Source: Streptomyces sp. 135 (lineage in GTDB: Bacteria; Actinomycetota; Actinomycetes; Streptomycetales; Streptomycetaceae). Taken from it: 64,000 nucleotides of DNA. Under the pieces are notes generated by a model. The model was not told the DNA's origin, ran no database searches, and saw only the letters and a list, made by a program, of their open reading frames with translations. The stretch is taken from positions 6,882,001 to 6,946,000 of the forward strand of contig NZ_CP075691.1 of the NCBI RefSeq assembly GCF_020026305.1, in the 5' to 3' direction. The position numbers and the translations under genes are program-made. Below, piece after piece: positions 33,771 to 42,168 of this stretch; the first letter of the stretch is position 1, and each line of letters opens with the position of its first letter.

Positions 33771-35042
33771 GTGAGCCGACAAGTTGTCATTACTGGTCTG
33801 AGCGTTCTCGCACCGGGCTCGGCGGACACCGCGGGCTTCTGGGAAATGATCACGGAAGGCAGGAGTGCGATACGCAGAATCACGGCATTCGATCCCGCGG
33901 CCTTCCGTTCACAAGTGGCCGGGGAGATCGACTTCGACCCGTCGGCGGCGGGGTTCAGCCGCAGGGAGATACGGCGGCTCGACCGGGCGAGCCTGTTCTC
34001 CGTGGCCTGCGCCCGACGTGCCACGGCCGAGGCGGGCATCCACGCGGGCGAGGACACCGACCCGGGCCGGCTGGGCGTCACCGTCGGAACCGCGGTGGGC
34101 TCGGCCACCAGCATCGAAAGGGAGTACGTCGTCCTCTCCGACGAGGGCCGGGAGTGGCTCGTCGACGAGCAGTACAAGTCCCCGCACCTCTTCGACTACT
34201 TCGTCCCGGGCTCCATGGCCCGCGAGACGGCCTGGGCGGTGGGCGCCGAGGGCCCGGTCTCGGTCGTGTCCGCCGGCTGCACCTCGGGCATCGACGCGAT
34301 CGGGCACGCCTACCAGCTGATCCAGGAAGGCAGCACGGACGTCATGGTGGCCGGGGCGACGGACGCCCCGATCACACCGATCGCCGTCGCCTGCTTCGAC
34401 GCCATCGCGGCGACCACCCGCCGCAACGACACCCCGCACAACGCGGCCCGGCCCTTCGACCGGACGCGCGACGGCTTCGCGATCGCGGAAGGAGCGGCGA
34501 TGCTCGTCCTTGAGGAGCGCGAGCGGGCCGAGCGCCGCGGCGCCGACATCTACGGTGAGATCACCGGCTACGCCTCGCACTCCAACGCGTACCACATGAC
34601 CGGCCTGACCCCGCACGGCACGGAGATGTCCCGCGCGATCGACGCGGCGCTGGCCGAGGCGCGCACCGACCCCACCGAGGTCGACTACGTCAACGCCCAC
34701 GGCTCGGGGACCCAGCAGAACGACCGCCACGAGACCGGGGCCATCAAGAGGAGCCTCGGCGGGCACGCGTACGACATCCCGGTGAGCTCGATCAAGTCGA
34801 TGATCGGGCACTCGCTGGGCGCGATCGGCGCCATCGAGGTCGCCACGTGCGCGCTGGCGATGCGTCACGACACCGTGCCCCCTACGGCGAACCTGCACGA
34901 GAGCGACCCGGAGTGCGACCTGGACTACGTTCCGCTGCACGCGCGGGACAAGCGGCTCGACGCCGTGCTCACGGTGGGCAGCGGCTTCGGCGGGTTCCAG
35001 AGCGCGATGCTCCTGGAGAAGCGGCCGAGGAGGCGCGGATGA
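33771..35042 (+). CDS. encA: Type II PKS ketosynthase alpha (EncA-like)
   Basis: A 423-residue condensing enzyme of the minimal PKS. The active-site Cys is C170 in VVSAGCTSGIDA, and the His residues are in NAHGSGTQQND and SMIGHSLGAIG. GFGGFQSAM near the end is the standard KS tail. GTG 33771 gives MSRQVVITGL. The stop overlaps the encB ATG (ATGA), the usual coupling of KS-alpha and chain length factor. It is predicted to extend a benzoyl starter with seven malonyl units, by analogy with enterocin. Confidence 0.96.
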   Translation: MSRQVVITGLSVLAPGSADTAGFWEMITEGRSAIRRITAFDPAAFRSQVAGEIDFDPSAAGFSRREIRRLDRASLFSVACARRATAEAGIHAGEDTDPGRLGVTVGTAVGSATSIEREYVVLSDEGREWLVDEQYKSPHLFDYFVPGSMARETAWAVGAEGPVSVVSAGCTSGIDAIGHAYQLIQEGSTDVMVAGATDAPITPIAVACFDAIAATTRRNDTPHNAARPFDRTRDGFAIAEGAAMLVLEERERAERRGADIYGEITGYASHSNAYHMTGLTPHGTEMSRAIDAALAEARTDPTEVDYVNAHGSGTQQNDRHETGAIKRSLGGHAYDIPVSSIKSMIGHSLGAIGAIEVATCALAMRHDTVPPTANLHESDPECDLDYVPLHARDKRLDAVLTVGSGFGGFQSAMLLEKRPRRRG

Positions 35043-36262
35043 GCAGCGACACGGTCGTGACCGGACTCGGGGTGGTGGCACCCAACGGCTTGGGCACCGA
35101 CGACTTCTGGAAGGCCACCCTCGAGGGCACCTGCGGCATCGGCGAACCACAGGAGTACGACGCGAGCGCGTACTCCGCCCGCCTCGCGGGCCGCATCCGG
35201 GACTTCGCCCCCCGGGAGCACCTGCCGGGGCGGCTCATGCCGCAGACCGACCGGGTCACGCGGCTCGCGCTCGTCGCCGCGGACTGGGCCCTCGCCGACG
35301 CCGAGGTGACGATGGCGGAGCTGGACGAGTTCACCTGCGGCGTCGTCACCTCCAACGCGACGGGCGGCTTCGAGTTCTCGCACCGCGAGATGCGGAAGCT
35401 GTGGACCCAGGGGCCCGGGCACGTCAGCGTGTACCAGTGCTTCGCCTGGTTCTACGCGGTCAACACCGGGCAGATCTCGATCCGCAACAACATGCGCGGC
35501 CCCGGCGGCGTCCTCGTCGCCGAGCAGGCGGGCGGCCTCGACGCGATCGGCCACGCGCGCCGCGTCCTGCGCCGGGGCCGGGCCCGGCTGATGCTGACCG
35601 GCGGCGTCGAGTCCTCGTTCGACCCATGGGGCTGGGTGTCACATCTGGCGTCCGGCACGGTCAGCGAGGCGCGGGACAGGACCGAGGCGTACCTCCCGTT
35701 CGACCCCCGGGCCAACGGCTACGTGCCGGGGGAGGGCGGGGCGATCCTCGCGCTGGAGGACGCGGGCGCCGCGCGCGGGCGCACCGGCCGCTCACCGTAC
35801 GGGCGGATCACCGGGTACGCGGCGACCTTCGACCCGCCGCCCGCCTCGGGGCGCCCCGGCGGGCTGCGGAGGGCGATCGACGCGGCCCTCGCGGACGCGC
35901 GGCTGCGGCCGGACCAGATCGACCTGGTGGTCGCGGACGCCGCGGGGACGGCCGCCCTGGATGCCGAGGAAGCCGCCGCGCTCCGTGCGGTGTTCGGCCC
36001 CCGCGCGGTCCCGGTCTGCGCCCCGAAGACCATGGTGGGACGGCTCATGGCGGGCGCCGGCCCCCTCGACGTGGTGTACGGACTGCTCGCCATGCGGGAC
36101 GGCGTCATCCCACCGGCCGTACACGTCGACAGCGTCGTCGACGACTACGACATCGACCTGGTCCTGACGGAGCCACGCCCCTGCGACATCGCGTCGGTCC
36201 TCGTACTGGCCCGAGGCGCGGGCGGCTTCAACACGGCGCTCATAGCCGAGGCGATGCCCTGA
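35039..36262 (+). CDS. encB: Type II PKS chain length factor / ketosynthase beta (EncB-like)
   Basis: A 407-residue partner of EncA. The ketosynthase fold is intact, but the active-site Cys is replaced by Gln (VLVAEQAGGLDAIG), as expected of chain length factors. Other KS segments are GGVESSFDPWGW, EGGAILALEDA and GAGGFNTALIAEAM. It overlaps encA by four bases. The encC start follows 64 bp downstream. Confidence 0.96.
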   Translation: MSSDTVVTGLGVVAPNGLGTDDFWKATLEGTCGIGEPQEYDASAYSARLAGRIRDFAPREHLPGRLMPQTDRVTRLALVAADWALADAEVTMAELDEFTCGVVTSNATGGFEFSHREMRKLWTQGPGHVSVYQCFAWFYAVNTGQISIRNNMRGPGGVLVAEQAGGLDAIGHARRVLRRGRARLMLTGGVESSFDPWGWVSHLASGTVSEARDRTEAYLPFDPRANGYVPGEGGAILALEDAGAARGRTGRSPYGRITGYAATFDPPPASGRPGGLRRAIDAALADARLRPDQIDLVVADAAGTAALDAEEAAALRAVFGPRAVPVCAPKTMVGRLMAGAGPLDVVYGLLAMRDGVIPPAVHVDSVVDDYDIDLVLTEPRPCDIASVLVLARGAGGFNTALIAEAMP

Positions 36263-36326
36263 CCTCGATCGACCCGTCTCGGCACCGACCCACCCGCAAC
36301 TGCCCCCCCGCCCGGAAGGACACCCC

Positions 36327-36590
36327 ATGATCACCCTCGAAGAGCTCCGTCTGATACTCGCCGAATGTGCCGGGGAAGAGCCCGAGGAGTCCGCCGGTGA
36401 GGACTTCGCCGACCGTCCCTTCGAGGAGCTCGGCTACGACTCGCTGGTGCTGCTCGAGACCTCCGCGCAGCTCAAGCACCGTCACGGCATCGACATCCCG
36501 GAGGACGTCATCCGGGAGTCGAAGTCCGCGCGGGCCGTCCTCGACCACATCAGGACGACGGCCCGCCCTACGGCGACGGCCGCGGACTGA
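36327..36590 (+). CDS. encC: Acyl carrier protein (EncC-like)
   Basis: An 87-residue carrier protein. The phosphopantetheine Ser is S39 in EELGYDSLVLLETSAQL. The remainder is the four-helix ACP pattern with KHRHGIDIPED. GGAAGG precedes ATG 36327. No phosphopantetheinyl transferase is in the window. encL begins 7 bp after its stop, so they are co-translated. Confidence 0.96.
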   Translation: MITLEELRLILAECAGEEPEESAGEDFADRPFEELGYDSLVLLETSAQLKHRHGIDIPEDVIRESKSARAVLDHIRTTARPTATAAD

Positions 36591-36596
36591 CGCGTC

Positions 36597-37610
36597 ATGA
36601 CGCCGGAACCGACCACCAGGAAGGTCGCGCTGCTCTTCCCCGGCCAGGGCGCCCAGCACCCGCGCATGGGCGCGGACCTGTACGGCGTCTCGCCGCGCTT
36701 CACCGAGATCATGGACCAGGCCTTCGACGCGTTCGGCGCGTCGGGCCGGGCCATCCGGGACGACTGGCTCGCCGCGGCGCCGTCCTCCTCGTACGACGAC
36801 ATCTCCCGCGCGCAGCCCCTCCTGTACGCGATCGACTACGCCATGGGCACGCTGCTCCTGGAGGCAGGGGTCCGGCCCGACGTCCTGCTGGGCCACAGCG
36901 TCGGGGAACTCGCCGCGGCGACGCTCGCCGGGGTCTTCGACTTCGAGAGCGGCCTTCGCCATCTGCGCGAGTTCGTAGCGATCTACGGCAGGGCGCCGCG
37001 CGGCGGAATGCTGGCCGTCGCCGCGACGCGGGAGCGCGTCGCCCCGTACCTGACGGACGACGTGGTGGTCGGCGCCGAGAACGGCCCGCGCCAACTCCTG
37101 CTCGCCGGCCCCGATCCCGCGCTGCACGACGTGGAACAGAGGCTGCGCGAGGACGGGTTCACCTGCGCCCGGGCGCGGGCGCTCCAGCCGTTCCACAGCC
37201 CCGTCATGCGCACCGTGGCCGAGGAGAGCGGGCCCCGCGAGGCACGGCTGCGACCGCGGGCGCCGCGCATCCCCGTCCACTCCGCCCGCACCGGACACAT
37301 CCTTGCCGACGCCACCGCGGCCGATGAGGAGTTCTGGAGGGAGCAGCCCGCCGAACCCGTGCTGTTCGGCCCCGCCCTCCAGCGGCTGCTGGCCCGCGGC
37401 GACCATCTGCTCGTCGAGGCGGGGCCCGGGCAGAGCCTGACCGCGCTGGCCAGGCGCACCCGCGCCGTGGCCACCGGGCGCTCACTGGCCCTGCCCACCC
37501 TGCCACCCCGCCGCGAGCACCCCGGCGCCGACCTGCACATGTTCACCGCCACCGTGGACCAGCTGCGGGCGCACGGACACGCGTCCCGCACGCCGGTCCC
37601 GCTCGGCTGA
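36597..37610 (+). CDS. encL: Acyltransferase (EncL-like, FabD family)
   Basis: A 337-residue acyltransferase. The N-terminal LFPGQGAQHPRMG, the nucleophile S101 in LLGHSVGELAAATLAG, an Arg region (EFVAIYGRAPRGGMLA) and the His motif in QPFHSPVMRTV are visible. In enterocin clusters EncL is linked to starter loading. Its exact substrate here, benzoyl or malonyl, is not readable from sequence. No ribosome binding site is clear, and coupling to encC is likely. With encN broken, EncL may be the only remaining priming enzyme. Confidence 0.88.
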   Translation: MTPEPTTRKVALLFPGQGAQHPRMGADLYGVSPRFTEIMDQAFDAFGASGRAIRDDWLAAAPSSSYDDISRAQPLLYAIDYAMGTLLLEAGVRPDVLLGHSVGELAAATLAGVFDFESGLRHLREFVAIYGRAPRGGMLAVAATRERVAPYLTDDVVVGAENGPRQLLLAGPDPALHDVEQRLREDGFTCARARALQPFHSPVMRTVAEESGPREARLRPRAPRIPVHSARTGHILADATAADEEFWREQPAEPVLFGPALQRLLARGDHLLVEAGPGQSLTALARRTRAVATGRSLALPTLPPRREHPGADLHMFTATVDQLRAHGHASRTPVPLG

Positions 37611-37665
37611 CACCGGACCCCCCTCCCGCCGAGCGCGGGGACGAGCCCAGGAGGACACCCAAGAC

Positions 37666-39093
37666 ATGCCGTCCACAGACACGCCGGCCACAGACACGCC
37701 GTCCACGACGATCGACGACGCGGCCCTCGCCGCATTCCGGCGGGCGTTCCGCGGGGAGCTGATCCTGCCCGGTGACACCGACTACGAAGAAGGCCGCCGC
37801 ATCTGGAACGGCACCATCGACAAGCACCCCGCGCTCATCGCCCGCTGCACGGGCACGGACGACGTCGTGGCCGCCGTCGGCTTCGCCCGCACCCAAGGCC
37901 TGCTGGTCGCCGTGCGCGGCGGCGGGCACAGCATGGCCGGGCACTCGACCTGTGACGGCGGCATCGTCATCGACCTCTCGCCCATGAGCACGGTCAGGGT
38001 GAGCCGCGCCCGGCGCCGCGCGCGGGTCCAGGGCGGCTGCCTCCTCGGCGCCTTCGACACCGCGACACAGGCCCACATGCTGGCCACCCCGGCCGGCGTG
38101 GTGTCCCACACCGGCCTCGGCGGCCTGGTGCTCGGCGGCGGCTTCGGCTGGCTGAGCCGCAAGTACGGCCTCTCGATCGACAACCTCGTGCGGGCGGAGG
38201 TGGTCACCGCCGACGGCCGCGTGCTGACCGCCTCCGACACGGAGAACACCGAGCTGTTCTGGGGGCTGCGCGGGGGCGGCGGCAACTTCGGCGTGGTGAC
38301 GGAGTTCGAGTTCGCGCTCCACGAGGTGGGCCCCGTCCGCTTCACCAGCGCCTACTTCTCCCTCGACGAGGGACGGCACGTGCTGCGCGCCTGGCGGGAC
38401 CACATGGCGAAGGCCCCGGACGAGCTGTCGTGGGAGTGCTACCTGCGGCTGGCCCCGCCCCTGCCCGAGCTGCCCGAAGACCTGCGGGGCAAGCCCGTCA
38501 TCTGTGCCATGGGCTGCTGGGTGGGCGACCCGCACGAGGGCGAGCGGCAGCTCGAAACCTTCCTCACCTGCGGCAAACCGTACGGACTGACCAAGGCGAC
38601 GCTGCCCTACCGGGCGCTTCAGGCGTACTCCTTCCCCGGCGCCGTCGTACCCGACCGCATCTACACCAAGAGCGGGTACATGACGGAGCTGACCGAGGAC
38701 GCCATCGACGTCGCCCTGTCTCATGCCTCACGCCTCACCTCGCCCTTCTCCCAGCTCGAACTGCTCTATCTGGCGGGCGCGGTGGCGCGGGTCCCGGACG
38801 AGGCGACGGCCTACGCCAACCGCCGCTCGCCCTTCGTCATCAACCTGGCCTCGGCCTGGATGAAGCCCACCGAGGACGAGCAGCACATCCGCTGGGCCCG
38901 CCAGGGCTTCGAGGCCTTCGGCCCCCACCTGTCCCGGGGCGGATACGTCAACTTCATGAACCCGGGGGAGGCCGGCCGGACCGAGGACTCCTACGGGCGC
39001 CCCAAGTTCGCCCGGCTCCAGGCGCTCAAGGCCGAGTACGACCCCGCCAACCTCTTCCGCCTCAACGCGAACATCGTCCCCGCCCCGCGCTAG
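37666..39093 (+). CDS. encM: FAD-dependent favorskiiase (EncM-like)
   Basis: A 475-residue BBE/PCMH-type flavoprotein. The covalent-FAD His is in VRGGGHSMAGHS (His at about residue 88, ten later than in EncM because of an N-terminal TDTPATDTPST repeat). The second FAD region is GVVSHTGLGGLVLGGGFGWL and the C-terminal BBE motif is YDPANLFRLNANI. EncM oxidises the linear polyketide and drives the Favorskii-like rearrangement to the enterocin core with a flavin-N5-oxide. AGGAGG lies upstream of the ATG. It is the diagnostic gene of the cluster. Confidence 0.94.
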   Translation: MPSTDTPATDTPSTTIDDAALAAFRRAFRGELILPGDTDYEEGRRIWNGTIDKHPALIARCTGTDDVVAAVGFARTQGLLVAVRGGGHSMAGHSTCDGGIVIDLSPMSTVRVSRARRRARVQGGCLLGAFDTATQAHMLATPAGVVSHTGLGGLVLGGGFGWLSRKYGLSIDNLVRAEVVTADGRVLTASDTENTELFWGLRGGGGNFGVVTEFEFALHEVGPVRFTSAYFSLDEGRHVLRAWRDHMAKAPDELSWECYLRLAPPLPELPEDLRGKPVICAMGCWVGDPHEGERQLETFLTCGKPYGLTKATLPYRALQAYSFPGAVVPDRIYTKSGYMTELTEDAIDVALSHASRLTSPFSQLELLYLAGAVARVPDEATAYANRRSPFVINLASAWMKPTEDEQHIRWARQGFEAFGPHLSRGGYVNFMNPGEAGRTEDSYGRPKFARLQALKAEYDPANLFRLNANIVPAPR

Positions 39094-39113
39094 GCGCCGG
39101 GGACCGCACTGCC

Positions 39114-39155
39114 GCCCCGGGCCCGCGGGAGACCCCTCCCTCTCCGGCCCGGGGC
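39114..39155. terminator. Hairpin between encM and encN
   Basis: GCCCCGGGCC (39114-39123) pairs with GGCCCGGGGC (39146-39155) over ten bases with a 22-base loop, 21 bases after the encM stop. It may end or weaken the encA-M transcript before encN. Confidence 0.65.
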
Positions 39156-39188
39156 CTCGTGCACGCCGCCCACCCGTGAGGAGCCCCC

Positions 39189-40160
39189 ATGCCCTTGGCG
39201 CGTTTCAACCTCTCCACGCTCGTCGACCGGAACCTCGACGTCGGCCGAGGCGAGCGCACCGCCTTCCACTGCGGGGACGAACAGGTCACCTACGCCGACG
39301 TGTTCCGGCGCATGTGCGCGATGGGCCGTGCGCTGCGCGCGCTCGGCGTACGGCGCGAGGAACGCGTCCTGCTGGCCCTGGACGACTCACCGGACTTCGT
39401 CACCGCCTTCCTCGGAGCGCTCCGCGTCGGGGCCGTGCCGGTCCCGGTCAATCCGCGCTCCCGCATCGGCGACTTCCGCTTCTTCGCCGAGGACAGCTAC
39501 GCGAAGGCCGTCGTGGCCGAGGCCGGTCTCGGCGAGACGCTCTCGGCGGCGCTCGGGCGCTCGGGTGTCCGGGTGATCGAGGCGGCGGGCGCGGAGCGGG
39601 GCGACGCGGCCCTCTGCCTGCCGGAGCTGCTCGACGCCCACGACGGGGAGCTGCCGGCGCTGGACACCCACGGCGAGGACGTGGCGTTCTGGCTCTACAG
39701 CTCCGGGTCGACCGGGCGGCCCAAGGGCGTGGTCCATCTCCAGCGGGACGCCGTGGCCACCTGCCGGCGGTACGCGGGCCAGGTGCTCGGAGCCACCCAG
39801 CAGGACCTGCACTTCTCCTCGACCAAGCTCTTCCACGCGTACGGTCTTGGCAACGGGCTCACCTTCCCGCTGTGGCACGGGGGTTCGGCCGTCCTGATGC
39901 GCGGCAGGCCCACCCCCGAGGCGGTCCTCGACACCGTCGAGCGGTTCCGCCCGACGCTGTTCTTCTCCGTGCCGACGCTCTACAGCGCCATGCTGCGCAC
40001 CCCACAGGCGCGGCGGCGGGACCTGTCGTCCCTGGCTGTGCGGGACGGCCGGCGCGACAGCGACCGCGATGTGCGCAGGTCGCGACCGCCGCGACGCGGC
40101 AAGATCGGCGGGCTGTCAGCGCCGCCAGCAGCCAGCGCCCCTCTTCCCGTACGGCGATGA
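39189..40160 (+). CDS. encN: Benzoate ligase (EncN-like), truncated
   Basis: The first about 284 residues are a normal benzoate-CoA/ACP ligase N-terminus (MPLARFNLSTLVDRNLDVGR, AMP-binding motif WLYSSGSTGRPKGVVHLQ, KLFHAYGLGNGL, FFSVPTLYSAMLRT). After RRRDLSSLAV at about 40040 the homology ends, and about 39 Arg-rich residues read through antisense encO DNA to a stop. A full ligase needs about 220 more residues, including the adenylation core motif TGD and the C-terminal Lys, so this protein should be inactive. GAGGAG precedes ATG 39189. The lesion looks like a deletion fusing encN to the opposite-strand neighbour. Confidence 0.85.
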   Translation: MPLARFNLSTLVDRNLDVGRGERTAFHCGDEQVTYADVFRRMCAMGRALRALGVRREERVLLALDDSPDFVTAFLGALRVGAVPVPVNPRSRIGDFRFFAEDSYAKAVVAEAGLGETLSAALGRSGVRVIEAAGAERGDAALCLPELLDAHDGELPALDTHGEDVAFWLYSSGSTGRPKGVVHLQRDAVATCRRYAGQVLGATQQDLHFSSTKLFHAYGLGNGLTFPLWHGGSAVLMRGRPTPEAVLDTVERFRPTLFFSVPTLYSAMLRTPQARRRDLSSLAVRDGRRDSDRDVRRSRPPRRGKIGGLSAPPAASAPLPVRR

Positions 40161-40476
40161 GGGTGAAGCGGAAGGCGCCGTCGGCGTTGTCGCCCTTGTT
40201 GGTGCTCCGCTGGGTCTGGGCCACGATGAGGACGGCGGTGTCGCCGTAGAGGCGCACCCGCACCTCGTCCACCGTGAAGGAGGTGGTGCGCACCGCCCCG
40301 GAGCTGTAGCGGGCCAGCCACTGCTCCCGCGTGCGCAGATAGCCCTGCGGCCCGACGCCCACGAAGTCGCCGGTGAGCAGGTCGCCCAACGCCACGCAGT
40401 CGCCCGCGAGTTCGGCGGCGCTCCACTCGCGCACCAGGTCGAGCAGGGGCTGTTCAGCCGCGGTGGTGGTCGCCAT
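39859..40476 (-). CDS. NTF2-like protein of the enterocin cluster, with aberrant C-terminus
   Basis: About 122 residues from ATG 40476 form an NTF2/SnoaL-like domain (MATTTAAEQPLLDLVREWSA, WLARYSSGAVRTTSFTVDEV, EEGRWLLAALTA). The next about 83 residues (Arg/Ala-rich) are antisense to encN and have no family match, so the end of the gene was changed by the same deletion. In order it matches encO, function unknown to me. AAGGGAG precedes the ATG. The start lies inside the 3' end of encP (23-bp overlap). Confidence 0.72.
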   Translation of the reverse strand: MATTTAAEQPLLDLVREWSAAELAGDCVALGDLLTGDFVGVGPQGYLRTREQWLARYSSGAVRTTSFTVDEVRVRLYGDTAVLIVAQTQRSTNKGDNADGAFRFTLIAVREEGRWLLAALTARRSCRVAAVATCAHRGRCRAGRPAQPGTTGPAAAPVGCAAWRCRASARRRTASGGTARRCRGPPRGWACRASGRPNPRATAGR

Positions 40477-42028
40477 GGCCACTCCCTTCACCGGTCAGCA
40501 GGTCCGCGGCGAGCGCCTCCACGTAGTCCGTGATGGTCTCGTCGTGGTCGAGGAACGGCACGATCTCGCGGGTCCGTTCGTACAGCGGCCTGGTCCAGGA
40601 GGACAGCTTGTCCGCGCCGCGGATGTCGACCGCCTGGCAGGCGCACAGCAGCTCGAAGGCCACCACGTAGGCCGTGTTGGTCAGCACCTCGCGGGCCCGC
40701 CGCGCGGCGACGAACCCGAAGGACACGATGTCCTGGAAGTCGGCGGTGCTGGTGAGTGACTGCACGGACATCGGGACGGTGAGGGCCCGGGTCTCCGCGG
40801 TGAGCGAGGCCGTCATGAACTGGCCGCCCATCAGCCCGAGCCGCAGCCCCGGATCGGTGTCGCACAGGAACGCGGGGAGGCCGTTGCTGTTGCTCTTGTC
40901 AAGGAACCGGTCCACCCGCCGGTTGGCCAGGTTCGTCACCGTGGTCAGCGCGATCGACAGGTGGTCCATGGCCATGGAGACGTACTGTCCGTGGAAGTGG
41001 CCGTTGTGGAACACCTCGGCCTCTTCGGGCAGGACGATCGGGTTGTCGTTGGAGGAGTTGAGCTCGTCCTCCAGGGTCTCGCCGATCCGGGCGAGGCAGT
41101 CCACGACCGGGCCGAGCACCTGCGGCGTGCAGCGGATGGAGTACGCGTCCTCGATCGCCAGCGAGGCCGCCTTGGCCGAGGTGCCCATCTCCCCGGCGAG
41201 CGTCTGCTCGGTCTCCAGCTCGTTGACCGCGAGCCGGGAATCGGCGAGTCCTTCCCAGAGCCTGCGCGCGATGAGCCGCTGCCCCTTGTGCGGCTTGACG
41301 GTGTGCACCCGGGGGTCGAAGGGCTTCGTCATGCCCGCCAGGCCCTCGACGGACAGGGCGGAGATCAACTGGTAGGTGTCCACGAGGCGTTGGGCCGCAC
41401 CATGGACCATGGCGCCCAGACCGACCATCCCGGAGGTGCCGTTGATCAGCGCGAGACCGTCCTTGTAGCCGAGCACCATCGGCTCGATGCCCGCCTCGGC
41501 GAGGGCCTCGGCGCCGGGGAGCGTACGGCCGCCGAGCCTGGCCCTCCACTGTCCGGCGCAGACCAGCGCGATCGCGGCGAGCGGCCCGAGGTCACCGCTG
41601 GTGCCCAGGGACCCCTTCTGCGGTACGCAGGGCACGATCCCGGAGTTGAGCACCGCCACGAGCGTGTCCAGGTTCGCGGGTGTGACCGCGGAGTTGCCGC
41701 GGGCCAGGGAGACGATCCGCGACAGCATGATCGCCCGGACGGTGGTGTCGTCGAGGTACTCCCCGACGTTGGTGGCGACCGCGTTGATCAGGTTCTCCTG
41801 GAGCCGCCGGGCCTGCGACACCGGGACGAGATGGTCGACGAAGCCACCCATGCTCGTGTTGACCCCGTAGATGACCCGCTCGTCGTCGACGAACTTCTCC
41901 AGGACCTCGCGGGAGGAGCGGACCCGCGCACGGACCGGGGCGGCCAGGTCGACGGGAACGCGCTGCTTGACGATGTTCTCGAGCTGATGGAGCCGGACAC
42001 GTTCCCCGGACTCTACGACGAATGTCAC
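40454..42028 (-). CDS. encP: Phenylalanine ammonia-lyase (EncP-like)
   Basis: A 524-residue MIO enzyme deaminating L-phenylalanine to trans-cinnamate, the source of the benzoyl starter. The catalytic Tyr is in IYGVNTSMGG (about residue 54). The MIO triad lies in QKGSLGTSGDLGPLA and reads Thr143-Ser144-Gly145 instead of the common Ala-Ser-Gly. Also visible are ELNSSNDNPIV and SVQSLTSTADFQDIVSFG. GTG 42028 follows AAAGGACG. It shares an operon with the upstream P450 gene. Confidence 0.95.
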   Translation of the reverse strand: MTFVVESGERVRLHQLENIVKQRVPVDLAAPVRARVRSSREVLEKFVDDERVIYGVNTSMGGFVDHLVPVSQARRLQENLINAVATNVGEYLDDTTVRAIMLSRIVSLARGNSAVTPANLDTLVAVLNSGIVPCVPQKGSLGTSGDLGPLAAIALVCAGQWRARLGGRTLPGAEALAEAGIEPMVLGYKDGLALINGTSGMVGLGAMVHGAAQRLVDTYQLISALSVEGLAGMTKPFDPRVHTVKPHKGQRLIARRLWEGLADSRLAVNELETEQTLAGEMGTSAKAASLAIEDAYSIRCTPQVLGPVVDCLARIGETLEDELNSSNDNPIVLPEEAEVFHNGHFHGQYVSMAMDHLSIALTTVTNLANRRVDRFLDKSNSNGLPAFLCDTDPGLRLGLMGGQFMTASLTAETRALTVPMSVQSLTSTADFQDIVSFGFVAARRAREVLTNTAYVVAFELLCACQAVDIRGADKLSSWTRPLYERTREIVPFLDHDETITDYVEALAADLLTGEGSGHGDHHRG

Positions 42029-42168
42029 GTTGCGTCCTTTGAGTTGCGGTGAGGACCGGTGAGTTGCGCTGAGGACCGGTTGCAGGTTCTCGGTCCGCGT
42101 GCGTCTCACGGCAATGTGTCGCCACGTGATCCAGGGGTGCGCAAGGCGGGAGCAAGCGTGCCACGTGT

